Part shown: positions 50,508 to 59,004 of the stretch, piece by piece
Numbering within the stretch: position 1 is the stretch's first letter
Layout: every line of letters starts with the position of its first letter
Source of the DNA: JAOUEA01 sp039933515
GTDB lineage: Bacteria > Actinomycetota > UBA4738 > HRBIN12
DNA length: 64,000 nt
Direction: 5' to 3'
Assembly (NCBI GenBank): GCA_039933515.1
Contig: JBDTNY010000127.1
Coordinates: 33,052 to 97,051, forward strand
Notes under the pieces: model-generated
What the model saw: the letters and a program-made list of their open reading frames with translations, nothing else
Databases searched by the model: none
Told to the model about the DNA's origin: nothing
Made by a program: the position numbers and the translations under genes

Positions 50508-52556
50508 ATGACCGATGTCGCCGCGAATCGGCTCGCGCACGAGACGAGCCCCTATCTCCTGCAGCACGCGCATAACCCGGTGGACTGGTTCCCCTGGGGC
50601 GACGAGGCGCTGGCCGCGGCGCACGACCGCGACGTCCCGATCTTCCTGTCGATCGGCTACGCCGCCTGCCATTGGTGCCACGTGATGGAACGTGAGTCGT
50701 TCGAGGACGAAGAGACCGCCGGCTTGATGAACGAGCGGTTCGTCTCGATCAAGGTCGACCGTGAGGAACGCCCCGATCTGGACGGGATCTACATGGACGC
50801 GGTGCAAGCGATGAACGGTCACGGAGGATGGCCGCTCTCGGCGTTCCTCACGCCCGATGGACGGCCGTTCTACGCCGGGACCTACTACCCGAATGAGCCG
50901 AGGCACGGCATGCCATCCTTCCGCCAAGTGCTCACCGGGGTATCGGAGGCGTGGGCGGAACGGCGCGACGAGCTCGTGGAGCAGGCGGGGCGCGTGACCG
51001 AGGCCATCGCGCGCACCGGGCAGCTCACCGAGTCGCGCGAGCCCCTCTCGGCCGAGGTGGCGACGCTCGCGGCGGCGTCGCTCCGTCGGGCGTTCGATCC
51101 GCGGTGGGGCGGCTTCGGTGGCGCGCCGAAGTTCCCGCAGCCGATGACGCTCGAGTTCTTGCTGCGGCAGGGGCTGCGCGGTGAGCCCGACGCGCTCGAG
51201 ATGGTGGTGGTCACCCTGGGCCGGATGCGCGAGGGCGGGATCTACGACCACCTGGGCGGCGGCTTCGCGCGGTACGCCACCGACGCGGCCTGGCACGTGC
51301 CGCACTTCGAGAAGATGCTCTACGACAACGCCCAGCTCTTGCAGCTCTACACACGCGCCTGGCAGGTGACCCGCAACGACGACTTCCGGCGCGTCGCGAC
51401 CGAGACAGCCGAGTACCTGCTGCGCGAGCTCCAGCACCCCGAAGGGGGGTTCTGGTCCTCGCAGGACGCAGACAGCGAGGGCGTCGAAGGGCGGTTCTTC
51501 GCGTGGTCGTGGGACGAGCTCGTGGGGCTGGTCGGCGAGCCGGTGGCGGCATGTTTCGGGGCCACGCCCGAGGGCAACTGGGAAGGCGCCAACGTCCTCT
51601 GGCGACCAGTCTCTGTCGCGAGCGTCGCGTCCGACTTCGGCATCGACCCCGCTGAGCTCGCCGCCGAGGTCGACGATGCGCGACTCGTCCTGTTCGAGGT
51701 GCGCGAGGGGCGGGTCAAGCCAGCCACCGACGACAAGATCCTGGCCGCGTGGAACGGCATGGCGATCCGGGCGCTGGCCGAGGCGGGGCGAGCGCTCGGA
51801 GAGCCGGCGTACGTGGAGGCCGCCGTCCGGTGCGCGACCTTCGTGCTCGCGCACCTGCGCGACGATCGGGGCCGGCTGCTGCGCTCCTGGCGGGGCGGAG
51901 TGGCCGGCGCGCCCGGGTTCGCCGACGACTACGCGCTGATGGCGGCCGGGTGCCTGACGCTCTACGAGACGACCTGGGACGTTCGCTGGTTCGTCGAAGC
52001 CCGCGCGCTCGCAGATGAGCTGATCAGGCTCTTCTTCGACGAGGAGCGCGGCGGGTTCTTCCAGACGGGATCCGACGCCGAGTCGCTCGTCGTGCGGCCC
52101 AAGGAGCTGTACGACAACGCGGTGCCCAGCGGGAACTCGGTGGCCGCCGAGGCGTTGCTGCGACTCGCGATGTTCACTGGCGAGGCTGAGTACGAGCGGC
52201 TCGCGGCGTCTGCGCTCCGGCTGGTCCGCGACGCGATGGGGGAGGCGCCAACCGGATTCGGGCACGCGCTGTCTGCGCTGGACCTGTATCTGGGGCCTGG
52301 ACAGGAGATCGCGATCGTGGGCGACCCGGACGACGAGGGCACGCGAGCGCTCGTCGGCGAGGTCTCCGGCGCGTTCCGGCCCAACGTCGTGCTCGCGGTG
52401 GGCGCGCCGGGGAGCGAGGCCTCGACGGTGGTCCCGCTGCTCGCCGAGCGCGATCTGCGAGACGGAGTGCCCACGGCGTACGTGTGCCGGCGCTTCGTCT
52501 GCCGACTCCCCGTCACCGACCCGGAGGCCCTCCGGACTTGCCTTGAGGAGCGCTAG
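50508..52556 (+). CDS. Thioredoxin-domain DUF255 protein (YyaL/SSP411 family)
   Basis: This 682-residue protein belongs to DUF255 (YyaL, spermatogenesis-associated protein 20). The N-terminal thioredoxin-like domain starts NRLAHETSPYLLQHAHNPVDW and has Cys54 and Cys57 in ACHWCHVMERESF, followed by a six-hairpin glycosidase-like helical barrel (AFDPRWGGFGGAPKFPQP, DNAVPSGNSVAAEALLRLA). Function is unknown; a redox role or sugar-related catalysis has been proposed for the fold. It diverges from the LuxR genes and precedes a peroxiredoxin. Confidence 0.92.
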   Translation: MTDVAANRLAHETSPYLLQHAHNPVDWFPWGDEALAAAHDRDVPIFLSIGYAACHWCHVMERESFEDEETAGLMNERFVSIKVDREERPDLDGIYMDAVQAMNGHGGWPLSAFLTPDGRPFYAGTYYPNEPRHGMPSFRQVLTGVSEAWAERRDELVEQAGRVTEAIARTGQLTESREPLSAEVATLAAASLRRAFDPRWGGFGGAPKFPQPMTLEFLLRQGLRGEPDALEMVVVTLGRMREGGIYDHLGGGFARYATDAAWHVPHFEKMLYDNAQLLQLYTRAWQVTRNDDFRRVATETAEYLLRELQHPEGGFWSSQDADSEGVEGRFFAWSWDELVGLVGEPVAACFGATPEGNWEGANVLWRPVSVASVASDFGIDPAELAAEVDDARLVLFEVREGRVKPATDDKILAAWNGMAIRALAEAGRALGEPAYVEAAVRCATFVLAHLRDDRGRLLRSWRGGVAGAPGFADDYALMAAGCLTLYETTWDVRWFVEARALADELIRLFFDEERGGFFQTGSDAESLVVRPKELYDNAVPSGNSVAAEALLRLAMFTGEAEYERLAASALRLVRDAMGEAPTGFGHALSALDLYLGPGQEIAIVGDPDDEGTRALVGEVSGAFRPNVVLAVGAPGSEASTVVPLLAERDLRDGVPTAYVCRRFVCRLPVTDPEALRTCLEER

Positions 52557-52595
52557 TCGGCGCCGCCGTGTCTGTGCGCGGTCGCCCGAGCTGCG

Positions 52596-52601
52596 TAAGG
52601 T
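52596..52601 (+). promoter_or_regulatory. -10 hexamer, candidate leaderless small ORF
   Basis: TAAGGT lies six bases before an ATG at 52608 that opens a 42-codon frame. The spacing matches that at phoR, rhomboid, bcp and DinB genes. Confidence 0.4.
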
Positions 52602-52607
52602 ACGCGT

Positions 52608-52736
52608 ATGTCTGATCAAGCGTCGGCGCCGGGGGCGCACTGGGCGCGTTGCTTCGCGGTCGTGGCACGTCACCAGTCCGAGCCGCTCCCCACCACCGTC
52701 GATGTACAGCGGCCGGTCGACTGCCACGCTGCGTAG
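52608..52736 (+). CDS. Possible small protein or leader peptide (42 codons)
   Basis: A 42-residue frame (SDQASAPGAHWARCFAVVAR to the end CHAA) follows the -10-like TAAGGT by six bases, and its third positions are GC-rich like the neighbouring genes. It ends nine bases before the peroxiredoxin start, inside the peroxiredoxin's own -10 region. It contains two cysteines. It may be a leaderless small protein or a chance frame; there is no homology I recognise. Confidence 0.35.
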   Translation: MSDQASAPGAHWARCFAVVARHQSEPLPTTVDVQRPVDCHAA

Positions 52737-52739
52737 GCT
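52734..52739 (+). promoter_or_regulatory. -10 hexamer, likely leaderless start of bcp
   Basis: TAGGCT lies exactly six bases before the ATG at 52746, with no ribosome binding site between them. It also overlaps the stop of the 42-codon frame. Confidence 0.5.
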
Positions 52740-52745
52740 GATCAT

Positions 52746-53219
52746 ATGGCCATGCTGTCCGCGGGCGACCCCGCGCCGCCGTTCTCACTCCATAACCAGA
52801 CCGGACGGAGGGTCTCGCTCTCGGACTTCGCGGGACGAACGCTCCTCGTCTACTTCTACCCGAAGGCCGACACTCCCGGCTGCACGACCCAGTCGTGCGA
52901 GGTACGTGACGCCCGCGGGGACCTCGCGGGCCTCGGGGTCGACGTGGTCGGCGTCAGTGTCTCCCCAGTCGAGGACCAGCAGGCGTTCGATGAGAAGTTC
53001 TCGCTAGGCTTCCCGCTGCTGTCCGACCCGGACCACGCGGTCTGCGACTCCTGGGGCGCCTGGGGCGAGAAATCGCTCTACGGGAACAGCTACATGGGCG
53101 TGGTCCGCTCGTCCTTCCTGGTGGGGCCCGAGGGGCGGATCCAGGAGGCCTGGTACAAAGTCTCGCCCAAGCAGACCGTCCCGAAAGCGATCAAGGCGCT
53201 CCGCGCCGCGTCGGCCTGA
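52746..53219 (+). CDS. bcp: Thioredoxin-dependent peroxiredoxin (BCP family)
   Basis: This 157-residue enzyme reduces hydrogen and alkyl peroxides. The peroxidatic Cys46 and resolving Cys51 are in DTPGCTTQSCEVRD, as in the E. coli BCP class, and the SLGFPLLSDPDHAVCDSWGAW segment is conserved. It is a cytosolic antioxidant, likely reduced by thioredoxin. It starts after a -10 hexamer by six bases, so leaderless translation is probable. Confidence 0.96.
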   Translation: MAMLSAGDPAPPFSLHNQTGRRVSLSDFAGRTLLVYFYPKADTPGCTTQSCEVRDARGDLAGLGVDVVGVSVSPVEDQQAFDEKFSLGFPLLSDPDHAVCDSWGAWGEKSLYGNSYMGVVRSSFLVGPEGRIQEAWYKVSPKQTVPKAIKALRAASA

Positions 53220-53253
53220 GAGGTCCTCGGGCACCGTCTGGGGACCGGGCCGG

Positions 53254-53259
53254 TAGACT
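53254..53259 (+). promoter_or_regulatory. -10 hexamer of the cyclophilin gene
   Basis: TAGACT lies 33 bases before the ATG at 53293. The start carries its own AAGGA ribosome site, so this transcript probably has a short 5' leader. Confidence 0.4.
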
Positions 53260-53292
53260 CGCCGGACCCGACCGCACGGAAGGATCGCCGCC

Positions 53293-53802
53293 ATGCCCAC
53301 CGCCACGTTCGTCACGAACCAAGGATCGTTCACCGTCACGCTGATGCCTGACCACGCGCCGAAGACCGTCCAGAACTTCGTGGACCTAGCCACCGGCGGA
53401 CGCGAGTGGAAGGACCCGCGCGACGGGCAGACGAAGACGGAGGCCCTCTACCCCGGCACGATCTTCCACCGGGTGATCGGCGGCTTCATGATCCAGGGCG
53501 GCGACCCAGCCGGCACCGGTATGGGCGGCCCCGGATACACGTTCGAGGACGAGTGCCCGGCCGACGGCCCCACGTTCAACCAGGTCGGGCGCCTCGCGAT
53601 GGCGAACGCCGGCCCCGGCACGAACGGCTCGCAGTTCTTCCTGACCGTCGGCGAGACGCCGCACCTGAACGGCCGCCACACGATCTTCGGACAGGTGACC
53701 GACGGCTACGACGTCGTCGAGAAGATCGCGGCCGTGCGCACGGGCGCGCAGGACCGCCCCGCCGAAGAAGTCGTGATCGAACGGATCGACGTCGCCGAGT
53801 GA
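53293..53802 (+). CDS. Peptidylprolyl isomerase (cyclophilin type)
   Basis: This 169-residue cyclophilin catalyses cis-trans isomerisation of prolyl bonds. Motifs include NFVDLATGGREW, IFHRVIGGFMIQGGDPAGTG, and the active-site GSQFFLTVGETPHLNGRHTIFG. It is cytosolic, with no signal peptide. ATG 53293 follows AAGGA by about eight bases. Confidence 0.96.
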   Translation: MPTATFVTNQGSFTVTLMPDHAPKTVQNFVDLATGGREWKDPRDGQTKTEALYPGTIFHRVIGGFMIQGGDPAGTGMGGPGYTFEDECPADGPTFNQVGRLAMANAGPGTNGSQFFLTVGETPHLNGRHTIFGQVTDGYDVVEKIAAVRTGAQDRPAEEVVIERIDVAE

Positions 53803-53812
53803 GGCGCGCCTC

Positions 53813-54448
53813 GTGAGCCCCGCCGTCCTCTGCTACGGCGACTCGAACACCTGGGGGTACGCGGCCTCGACGCAGGCTCGGCTGACCCGGTGGGAGCGGT
53901 GGCCGGGCGTGCTCCAGCAGGCGCTCGGGGACGAGGTCCACGTCGTCGAGGAAGGCTTGAATGGGCGCACGACCGTGTTCGAGGTGCCCTACGAGCCTGG
54001 GCGCAACGGCCTGACGCACCTGCCCGTCTCGTTGCAGACGCACGCGCCGCTCGACCTCGTCGTGATCTCGCTGGGCACGAACGACCTGTTCGTCTCAGGG
54101 GTGAACGCGTTCCACGCCGCGCACGGCGCGATGAAGCTCGCCGAGATCGCGCTCGGGAGCAAGTGCGGCCCCAACGACGCGACGCCGCAGGTGCTCGTCC
54201 TCGTGCCGCCGCCGTTCCTGCCGCTCGGGATCTGGGAGCCGGACGCACCTCAGGGCCTGGTTGAGTCGCAGCGATTCGCCGAGCACTTCGCGACGATGGC
54301 CGTGGAATACGGCGGCGTGTCACTGCTCCAACTGGGCGCGCATATCGCGTCGAGCCCGATCGACGGCATCCACTTCGAGCGCGCGGACCATCGCGTGATC
54401 GGCGAGGTCGTCGCCGCGTGCGTGCGGCCGATGCTCGGGCTCGCCTGA
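53813..54448 (+). CDS. SGNH/GDSL hydrolase (arylesterase-like)
   Basis: This 211-residue enzyme belongs to the SGNH hydrolase superfamily. The blocks are clear: block I VLCYGDSNTWGY with nucleophile Ser, block III ISLGTNDLF, and block V SPIDGIHFE with the catalytic Asp and His. Similar arylesterase/tesA-like proteins have a Trp after GDSNT. The start at 53813 is GTG and lies ten bases after the cyclophilin stop. The substrate is not predictable. It converges on a GNAT gene with one base between the stops. Confidence 0.9.
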   Translation: MSPAVLCYGDSNTWGYAASTQARLTRWERWPGVLQQALGDEVHVVEEGLNGRTTVFEVPYEPGRNGLTHLPVSLQTHAPLDLVVISLGTNDLFVSGVNAFHAAHGAMKLAEIALGSKCGPNDATPQVLVLVPPPFLPLGIWEPDAPQGLVESQRFAEHFATMAVEYGGVSLLQLGAHIASSPIDGIHFERADHRVIGEVVAACVRPMLGLA

Positions 54449-54449
54449 G

Positions 54450-54998
54450 CTAGTCCGCGGGGCGGTCGAGCCGGTACACGAGGTGGCCCCAGTCGGCCCG
54501 GATCGTCCCCCGCCAGATCTCAAACCCGAGCTTCTCGGCGACGCGCCAGGACGCGACGTTCTCGGGCCGGATCAGGGAGATGAGGAAGGGCTCACGCGCG
54601 ACCGAGAACGCCCAGTCGCGGCATGCCGACCCCGCCTCGGTCGCGACCCCGTGGCCCTGCCGGGCCCGCAGCACGTGCCAGCCAAGCTCCAGGAACCGTT
54701 CACCGTCAACCTCCTGGAACATCGGTCCACAGTCGCCGAGGACCTCGCCGGTCGCGCGGTCCTCGATCGCGAGGAGTCCGATACCGTCGGTCGCGTACCG
54801 TTCGAGCTGACGCTGGACCCACTGATCGGTGGCGTCACGGTCGAACGGCGCCGGATACCAGCGCATCGCGACGGGGTCGCCCAGGACGTGCGCGAGCGCA
54901 TCGGCGTCGGACCGATCGGAGGCGAACGGTCGCAACCGCAGACGTTCGGTCTCGAGGGTCGGCGGGGTAAAGGTCGGCACGGCCCGCGATGCTCTCAT
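54450..54998 (-). CDS. GNAT family N-acetyltransferase (RimJ/RimL type)
   Basis: This 182-residue enzyme is a RimJ/RimL-type acetyltransferase: TLETERLRLRPF at the N-terminus, LGWHVLRARQGHGVATEAGS as the acetyl-CoA binding motif (RxxGxG type), and LISLIRPENVASWRVAEKLGF near the C-terminus. The acceptor is unknown. The ATG at 54998 is preceded by no clear ribosome site; a downstream GTG (Val7) is another option. Confidence 0.88.
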   Translation of the reverse strand: MRASRAVPTFTPPTLETERLRLRPFASDRSDADALAHVLGDPVAMRWYPAPFDRDATDQWVQRQLERYATDGIGLLAIEDRATGEVLGDCGPMFQEVDGERFLELGWHVLRARQGHGVATEAGSACRDWAFSVAREPFLISLIRPENVASWRVAEKLGFEIWRGTIRADWGHLVYRLDRPAD

Positions 54999-55047
54999 AC
55001 GGCCCGGGGTCCGCGCGTGCGGTTACCACCCGGGACGCGCAGGGGGG

Positions 55048-55053
55048 CATACT
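55048..55053 (+). promoter_or_regulatory. -10 hexamer candidate of the hydroxypyruvate reductase gene
   Basis: CATACT lies about 38 bases before the ATG at 55091. The same hexamer occurs upstream of the serine-glyoxylate aminotransferase gene at 56773, suggesting shared promoter type. Confidence 0.3.
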
Positions 55054-55090
55054 GGCTCGCTTCCCCCTTCGTCCCCGGAGGAGTACGGAT

Positions 55091-56077
55091 ATGAGCGACC
55101 GACCGAACGTGCTGGTGACCCGACCGATCATGGACGCGCCACTCGCGCGGCTTCGCGAACGATGCGACGTCGAGATCCACCGCAACGAGTTCGGCATCCC
55201 GCGCGAAGAGCTGCTCGAGGTCGTCGAGGGGCGCGACGCGATCATCACGATGCTGACCGAGAAGGTCGACGCCGGGTTCCTCGCGGCCGCCGGCCCACAG
55301 CTCAAGATCGTCGCGAACCACGCCGTCGGCTTCGACAACATCGACGTCGCGTCGTGCACCGCTGCCGAGGTCCTCGCCACGAACACGCCGGACGTGCTCA
55401 CCGACACTACCGCCGACACCGCGTTCGCGCTGCTGATGGCGGCCGCCCGTCGCGTGGGTGAGGGTGAGCGCTTCCTCCGCTCGAAGACGCCCTGGATCTG
55501 GGGGCCGCTGATGATGCTCGGCCAAGACGTCCATCACAAGACGATCGGCATCGTCGGCTTCGGAAGGATCGGTCAGGCGGTCGCGCGCCGGGCGAAAGGC
55601 TTCGGCATGCGGGTGATCTACTCCGATGCCTTCCGGCTGCCTCCCGAGGTCGAGGCTGAGACCGGCGCCGAACGCCGGGAGCTCGCCGAGCTGCTCGCCG
55701 AATCGGACTTCATCTCGCTCCACACGAACCTCACGCCGGAGACCCGTCATCTGTTCGACGCCGACGCGTTCCGCGCCATGAAGCCCACCGCGGTGCTCGT
55801 GAACACCTCCCGTGGGCCGGTCGTGGACGAGTCGGCGCTCGCCGGGGCTCTGGAGCAGGGCGAGATCTTCGCGGCGGGGCTCGACGTCTTCGAGCGCGAG
55901 CCCGAGGTCGAGGCCCGCCTGCTGAACCTTGAGAACGTCGTGGTGATCCCCCACCTGGGGAGTGCCACCGTCGACACGCGGAACGCGATGGGCGAGGTCG
56001 CCGTCGACAACGTGTTCGCCGCCTTCGACGGCACGCGGCCGCCCACGCTGCTGAACCCTGACGCGTTCCGCGGGTGA
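55091..56077 (+). CDS. Hydroxypyruvate/glyoxylate reductase (D-glycerate dehydrogenase)
   Basis: This 328-residue NAD(P)-dependent D-2-hydroxyacid dehydrogenase reduces hydroxypyruvate to glycerate or glyoxylate to glycolate. Key elements are VANHAVGFDNIDV, the Rossmann GIVGFGRIGQAVARRAKGFG, catalytic Arg in VNTSRGPVVDE, Glu in LDVFEREPEV and His in VIPHLGSATVDTR. ATG 55091 is preceded by GGAGGAG about eight bases upstream. In the serine cycle this enzyme follows the serine-glyoxylate aminotransferase reaction; two other members of that pathway lie downstream, which supports hydroxypyruvate as substrate. Confidence 0.92.
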   Translation: MSDRPNVLVTRPIMDAPLARLRERCDVEIHRNEFGIPREELLEVVEGRDAIITMLTEKVDAGFLAAAGPQLKIVANHAVGFDNIDVASCTAAEVLATNTPDVLTDTTADTAFALLMAAARRVGEGERFLRSKTPWIWGPLMMLGQDVHHKTIGIVGFGRIGQAVARRAKGFGMRVIYSDAFRLPPEVEAETGAERRELAELLAESDFISLHTNLTPETRHLFDADAFRAMKPTAVLVNTSRGPVVDESALAGALEQGEIFAAGLDVFEREPEVEARLLNLENVVVIPHLGSATVDTRNAMGEVAVDNVFAAFDGTRPPTLLNPDAFRG

Positions 56078-56146
56078 CCCGCCGGCGACGGCGCGATCGT
56101 CGCCTGCGGCGAGGTTGCGAAACGCGGGCTCGCGCGTCCGGCGGAG

Positions 56147-56152
56147 TACGGT
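56147..56152 (+). promoter_or_regulatory. -10 hexamer, likely leaderless start of DinB-like gene
   Basis: TACGGT lies exactly six bases before the ATG at 56159, with no ribosome binding site, implying a leaderless mRNA. Confidence 0.5.
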
Positions 56153-56158
56153 AGCGAC

Positions 56159-56701
56159 ATGACGACCGACCGAGCGCTCCTGATCCTCGAGCCGATCGCC
56201 GACGCGCCCGAGGTCGGCCGCTGGCTGTCCGCGCTGGACGACGGCCGTCGCGAGACGATCCGTGAGCTCGAAGACGTCACCGACCAGATGCTGGACCTGG
56301 CACCCCAAGGTGCTCCGAACCGGATCGGGACGCTGCTGTATCACGTGGCTTTGATCGAGCTGGACTGGCTCCTCGTGGACATCCTGGGTCCCGGATCCGG
56401 CGTTGCCTGGCCGACCGACCTCGCGCCGCTCGAGGATCGCGACGCCGACGGCGTGCTCACCGCGGTCGAAGGCGAGACGCTCGGGCAGCACCTCGCGCGG
56501 CTCGAACGCGTGCGAGCGCTCCTACATGAGCATCTGCGGTCGATGAACATCGAGGCATTCCACGCGCCGCGGGCGCGCGAGCGATACGACGTCTCCCCTG
56601 CGTGGGTCCTGCACCACCTCCTGCAGCACGAGGCCGAGCACCGGGCACACATCGCGTGGGTGCGCGACGCGATCCTCGGCAGACTCGACCTTCCGAGCTG
56701 A
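56159..56701 (+). CDS. DinB superfamily protein
   Basis: This 180-residue four-helix protein resembles the DinB/DUF664 superfamily, with metal-ligand histidines in LLYHVALIELDWLLVD and HHLLQHEAEHRAHIAWV. Members include mycothiol- or bacillithiol-dependent enzymes. In actinomycetes mycothiol is the usual cofactor, so a thiol transferase or maleylpyruvate-isomerase-like role is possible; unproven. It is transcribed with the surrounding glyoxylate genes but has its own -10 hexamer, so it may be independent. Confidence 0.8.
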   Translation: MTTDRALLILEPIADAPEVGRWLSALDDGRRETIRELEDVTDQMLDLAPQGAPNRIGTLLYHVALIELDWLLVDILGPGSGVAWPTDLAPLEDRDADGVLTAVEGETLGQHLARLERVRALLHEHLRSMNIEAFHAPRARERYDVSPAWVLHHLLQHEAEHRAHIAWVRDAILGRLDLPS

Positions 56702-56772
56702 CGCGCACTCCCCATGGGGGGGTCCCTGACCGTGGGTACCCGCGCCCACTATCGCTGCCACGGGCCCCGTGC

Positions 56773-56778
56773 CATACT
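56773..56778 (+). promoter_or_regulatory. -10 hexamer candidate upstream of aminotransferase gene
   Basis: CATACT lies about 100 bases before the aminotransferase ATG and just upstream of the palindrome at 56786-56807, which would overlap the start of transcription. Confidence 0.3.
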
Positions 56779-56785
56779 CGGGCCG

Positions 56786-56807
56786 CGTTTGAACGGTCGT
56801 TCAAGCG
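56786..56807. promoter_or_regulatory. Palindromic operator candidate upstream of glyoxylate genes
   Basis: TTGAACG-GT-CGTTCAA is a perfect seven-base inverted repeat around a two-base centre, with CG pairs at both outer ends after one mismatch. It lies ten bases after a -10-like CATACT and 70 bases before the aminotransferase start. The geometry fits a TetR- or GntR-family repressor, but none is encoded nearby. Confidence 0.55.
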
Positions 56808-56876
56808 GATTCCAGCATCTCGCGCAGCGCGCATCTGATCCGCCCGTCGGCGGCGCGCAGAGGAGGAGGGACCACC

Positions 56877-58007
56877 ATGACCACGACGATCCCGCCGCTC
56901 GACCCGGGCGAGCGGCTGCTCTGCGGCCCCGGCCCCTCGAACGTGCATCCCTCGGTGCTCGACGCGATGCGACTGCCGATGAACGGTCACCTCGATCCCG
57001 ACTTCTGGGACATCCTGGTGGACCTGGTGACCGGGCTGCGGGCGCTCTGGCGCCGTGGCGATCAGGGCCTCACGATCGCGTTGTCGTCCTCGGGAACCTC
57101 CGCGATGGAGGCCGGCTTCATGAGCCTGATCGAGCCCGGCGATACCGTGATCACCTGCCACTGGGGGTTCTTCGGCTCGCGCTTGAACGACTTCGCGCAC
57201 CGCGTTGGCGCGAACGTCGTCGAGCTCAGCGCCGACTTCGGCCAGATCGTCCCGGTCGAGCGGATCATGGAGACGCTCGCCGCGCATCCGCAGACCAAGA
57301 TCGTGAGCGTCGTGCACGCCGAGACCTCGACCGGAGCGGAGTTCCCGCTGCAGGAGTTCGCTGAGGCGTTGAAGTCCGCCGGCTCCGAGGCGCTCCTGTA
57401 CGCCGACTGCGTCACGTCGCTCGGTGGCCAGCAGGTCGAGGCGGAGGCCTGGCGCATCGACTACGGCTACTCGTGCTCGCAGAAGGCGCTGGGTTGCCCG
57501 CCCGGGCTGGCCCCGGTGACGGTCAGCGACCGCGCGATCGTCGCGATGCAGCGCCGCCAGGGACCGGTCCCCTACTACTACGACTTCGAGGAGCTGGCGA
57601 AGTACTGGATCGACCGGCCGATCACGTACCACCACACGATGCCGATCCTGCAGTTCTACGCGCTCTACACGGGAGTTCGGCTCGCGCTGGAGGAGGGCCT
57701 CGAGGCCCGCTGGGCGCGCAACGCCGACGCCGGCCGGTACTTCCAGGACGAGATCAGGGCGGGCGGGTACGAACTGCTCGCCGATCCCGACCACCAGTTG
57801 GTGGAGCTCACCGCGGTGAAGGTGCCCGAGGGGATCGACGGCAAGGAGATCCAGACGCGGATCCTGCGTGAGCACGGCATCGAGGTGGGCGGCGGGCTGG
57901 GACCGAAGGCTCCGCCGATCTGGCGAGTTGGACTGATGGGCGTGAACGCGAACCGGGAGGCCGCCGATCGGGTCCTTGCCGCGTTCGACGCCGTGCTGCC
58001 ACGGTAG
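56877..58007 (+). CDS. Serine-glyoxylate (or alanine-glyoxylate) aminotransferase
   Basis: This 376-residue class V PLP enzyme transfers the amino group of serine (or alanine) to glyoxylate, yielding glycine. It opens with LLCGPGPSNVHPSVLDAM, and the PLP lysine is Lys203 in YSCSQKALGCPPG; ALSSSGTSAMEAG and HAETSTGAEFPLQEF are also typical. AGGAGG lies about ten bases before ATG 56877. It starts the run aminotransferase-malyl-CoA lyase-malate-CoA ligase, so it probably supplies glycine and hydroxypyruvate in the serine cycle. Confidence 0.93.
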   Translation: MTTTIPPLDPGERLLCGPGPSNVHPSVLDAMRLPMNGHLDPDFWDILVDLVTGLRALWRRGDQGLTIALSSSGTSAMEAGFMSLIEPGDTVITCHWGFFGSRLNDFAHRVGANVVELSADFGQIVPVERIMETLAAHPQTKIVSVVHAETSTGAEFPLQEFAEALKSAGSEALLYADCVTSLGGQQVEAEAWRIDYGYSCSQKALGCPPGLAPVTVSDRAIVAMQRRQGPVPYYYDFEELAKYWIDRPITYHHTMPILQFYALYTGVRLALEEGLEARWARNADAGRYFQDEIRAGGYELLADPDHQLVELTAVKVPEGIDGKEIQTRILREHGIEVGGGLGPKAPPIWRVGLMGVNANREAADRVLAAFDAVLPR

Positions 58008-58014
58008 TCGGCCT

Positions 58015-58983
58015 ATGGCTGCCAAGGACCGGCTGCATCGCAGCGAGCTCGCCGTGCCCGGGACCAACGTCCGGGCGATCGAGAAGGCGCCCACGCTCGG
58101 GGCCGACATGGTGTTCCTCGACCTGGAGGATGCCGTCGCGCCCGACGACAAGGAGCGGGCACGCGCGACCGTGATCGAGGCGCTCCGGGCCTACGACTGG
58201 CGGGCCGGCGCGGTCAGCGTGCGCGTGAATGGGCTCGACACACACTGGTGCTACCGCGACATCGTCGACGTCGTCGAGGCCTGCGGCGACGTGCTCGACA
58301 CGGTCCTCTTGCCGAAGGTGGGCTCCCCCTCAGACGTCGAGTTCGTCGGCACCCTGCTCGACCAGATCGAGCAGCGGAACGGGTGGGTGCCCGGCCGGAT
58401 CGGGATCCACATCTTGATCGAGACGGCCGCGGGCATGGCCGATGTCGAGGCGATCAGCCGCGCCCGCCCCGACCGGCTCGAGGCGATGGTGTTCGGCGTC
58501 GCCGACTACGCGGCGAGCGTGCGGGCCCGCACCACCAACATCGGCGGCGCGAACCCCGATTACGCGGTGCTCACCGACCCCGAGCCACAGACCGGCGCGC
58601 GCGAGATCCACTGGGGCGACCAGTGGCACTTCGGGATCAGCCGGATGGTGGCCGCGTGCCGTGCCCAGGGCCTGCGCCCGATCGACGGGCCATTCGGCGA
58701 CTATCACGACCCCGACGGCTATCGCAGCGCCGCGCATCGCGCCGCCGCGCTCGGCTGCGAGGGCAAGTGGGCGATCCACCCCAGCCAGGTGGCGCTCGCC
58801 AACGAGGTCTTCTCGCCGTCCGACGCCGAGGTCGACCGAGCCAGGCGGATCCTCCAGGCCATGGAGGACGGGGCGAAGGAGGGCAAGGGCGCCGTCTCGC
58901 TCGACGGACGCCTGATCGACGCCGCGTCGATCCGGATGGCGGAGAACCTGATCCATCAGGTCGAACAGATCGACGCCCGGTAG
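58015..58983 (+). CDS. (S)-malyl-CoA lyase, HpcH/CitE family
   Basis: This 322-residue enzyme cleaves malyl-CoA to glyoxylate and acetyl-CoA. It matches the Mcl1-type lyases of methylotrophs and 3-hydroxypropionate users: LHRSELAVPGTN, VFLDLEDAVAPDDKERAR with metal-binding Glu and Asp, the SVRVNGLDTHW loop, and HWGDQWHFGISRMVAACR. FGVADYAASVRARTTNIGG is highly conserved. ATG 58015 is seven bases after the aminotransferase stop. It feeds glyoxylate to the upstream aminotransferase and acetyl-CoA to metabolism, and receives malyl-CoA from the downstream ligase. Confidence 0.95.
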   Translation: MAAKDRLHRSELAVPGTNVRAIEKAPTLGADMVFLDLEDAVAPDDKERARATVIEALRAYDWRAGAVSVRVNGLDTHWCYRDIVDVVEACGDVLDTVLLPKVGSPSDVEFVGTLLDQIEQRNGWVPGRIGIHILIETAAGMADVEAISRARPDRLEAMVFGVADYAASVRARTTNIGGANPDYAVLTDPEPQTGAREIHWGDQWHFGISRMVAACRAQGLRPIDGPFGDYHDPDGYRSAAHRAAALGCEGKWAIHPSQVALANEVFSPSDAEVDRARRILQAMEDGAKEGKGAVSLDGRLIDAASIRMAENLIHQVEQIDAR

Positions 58984-59004
58984 CGCCGGACGGTGTGACC
59001 GAAA

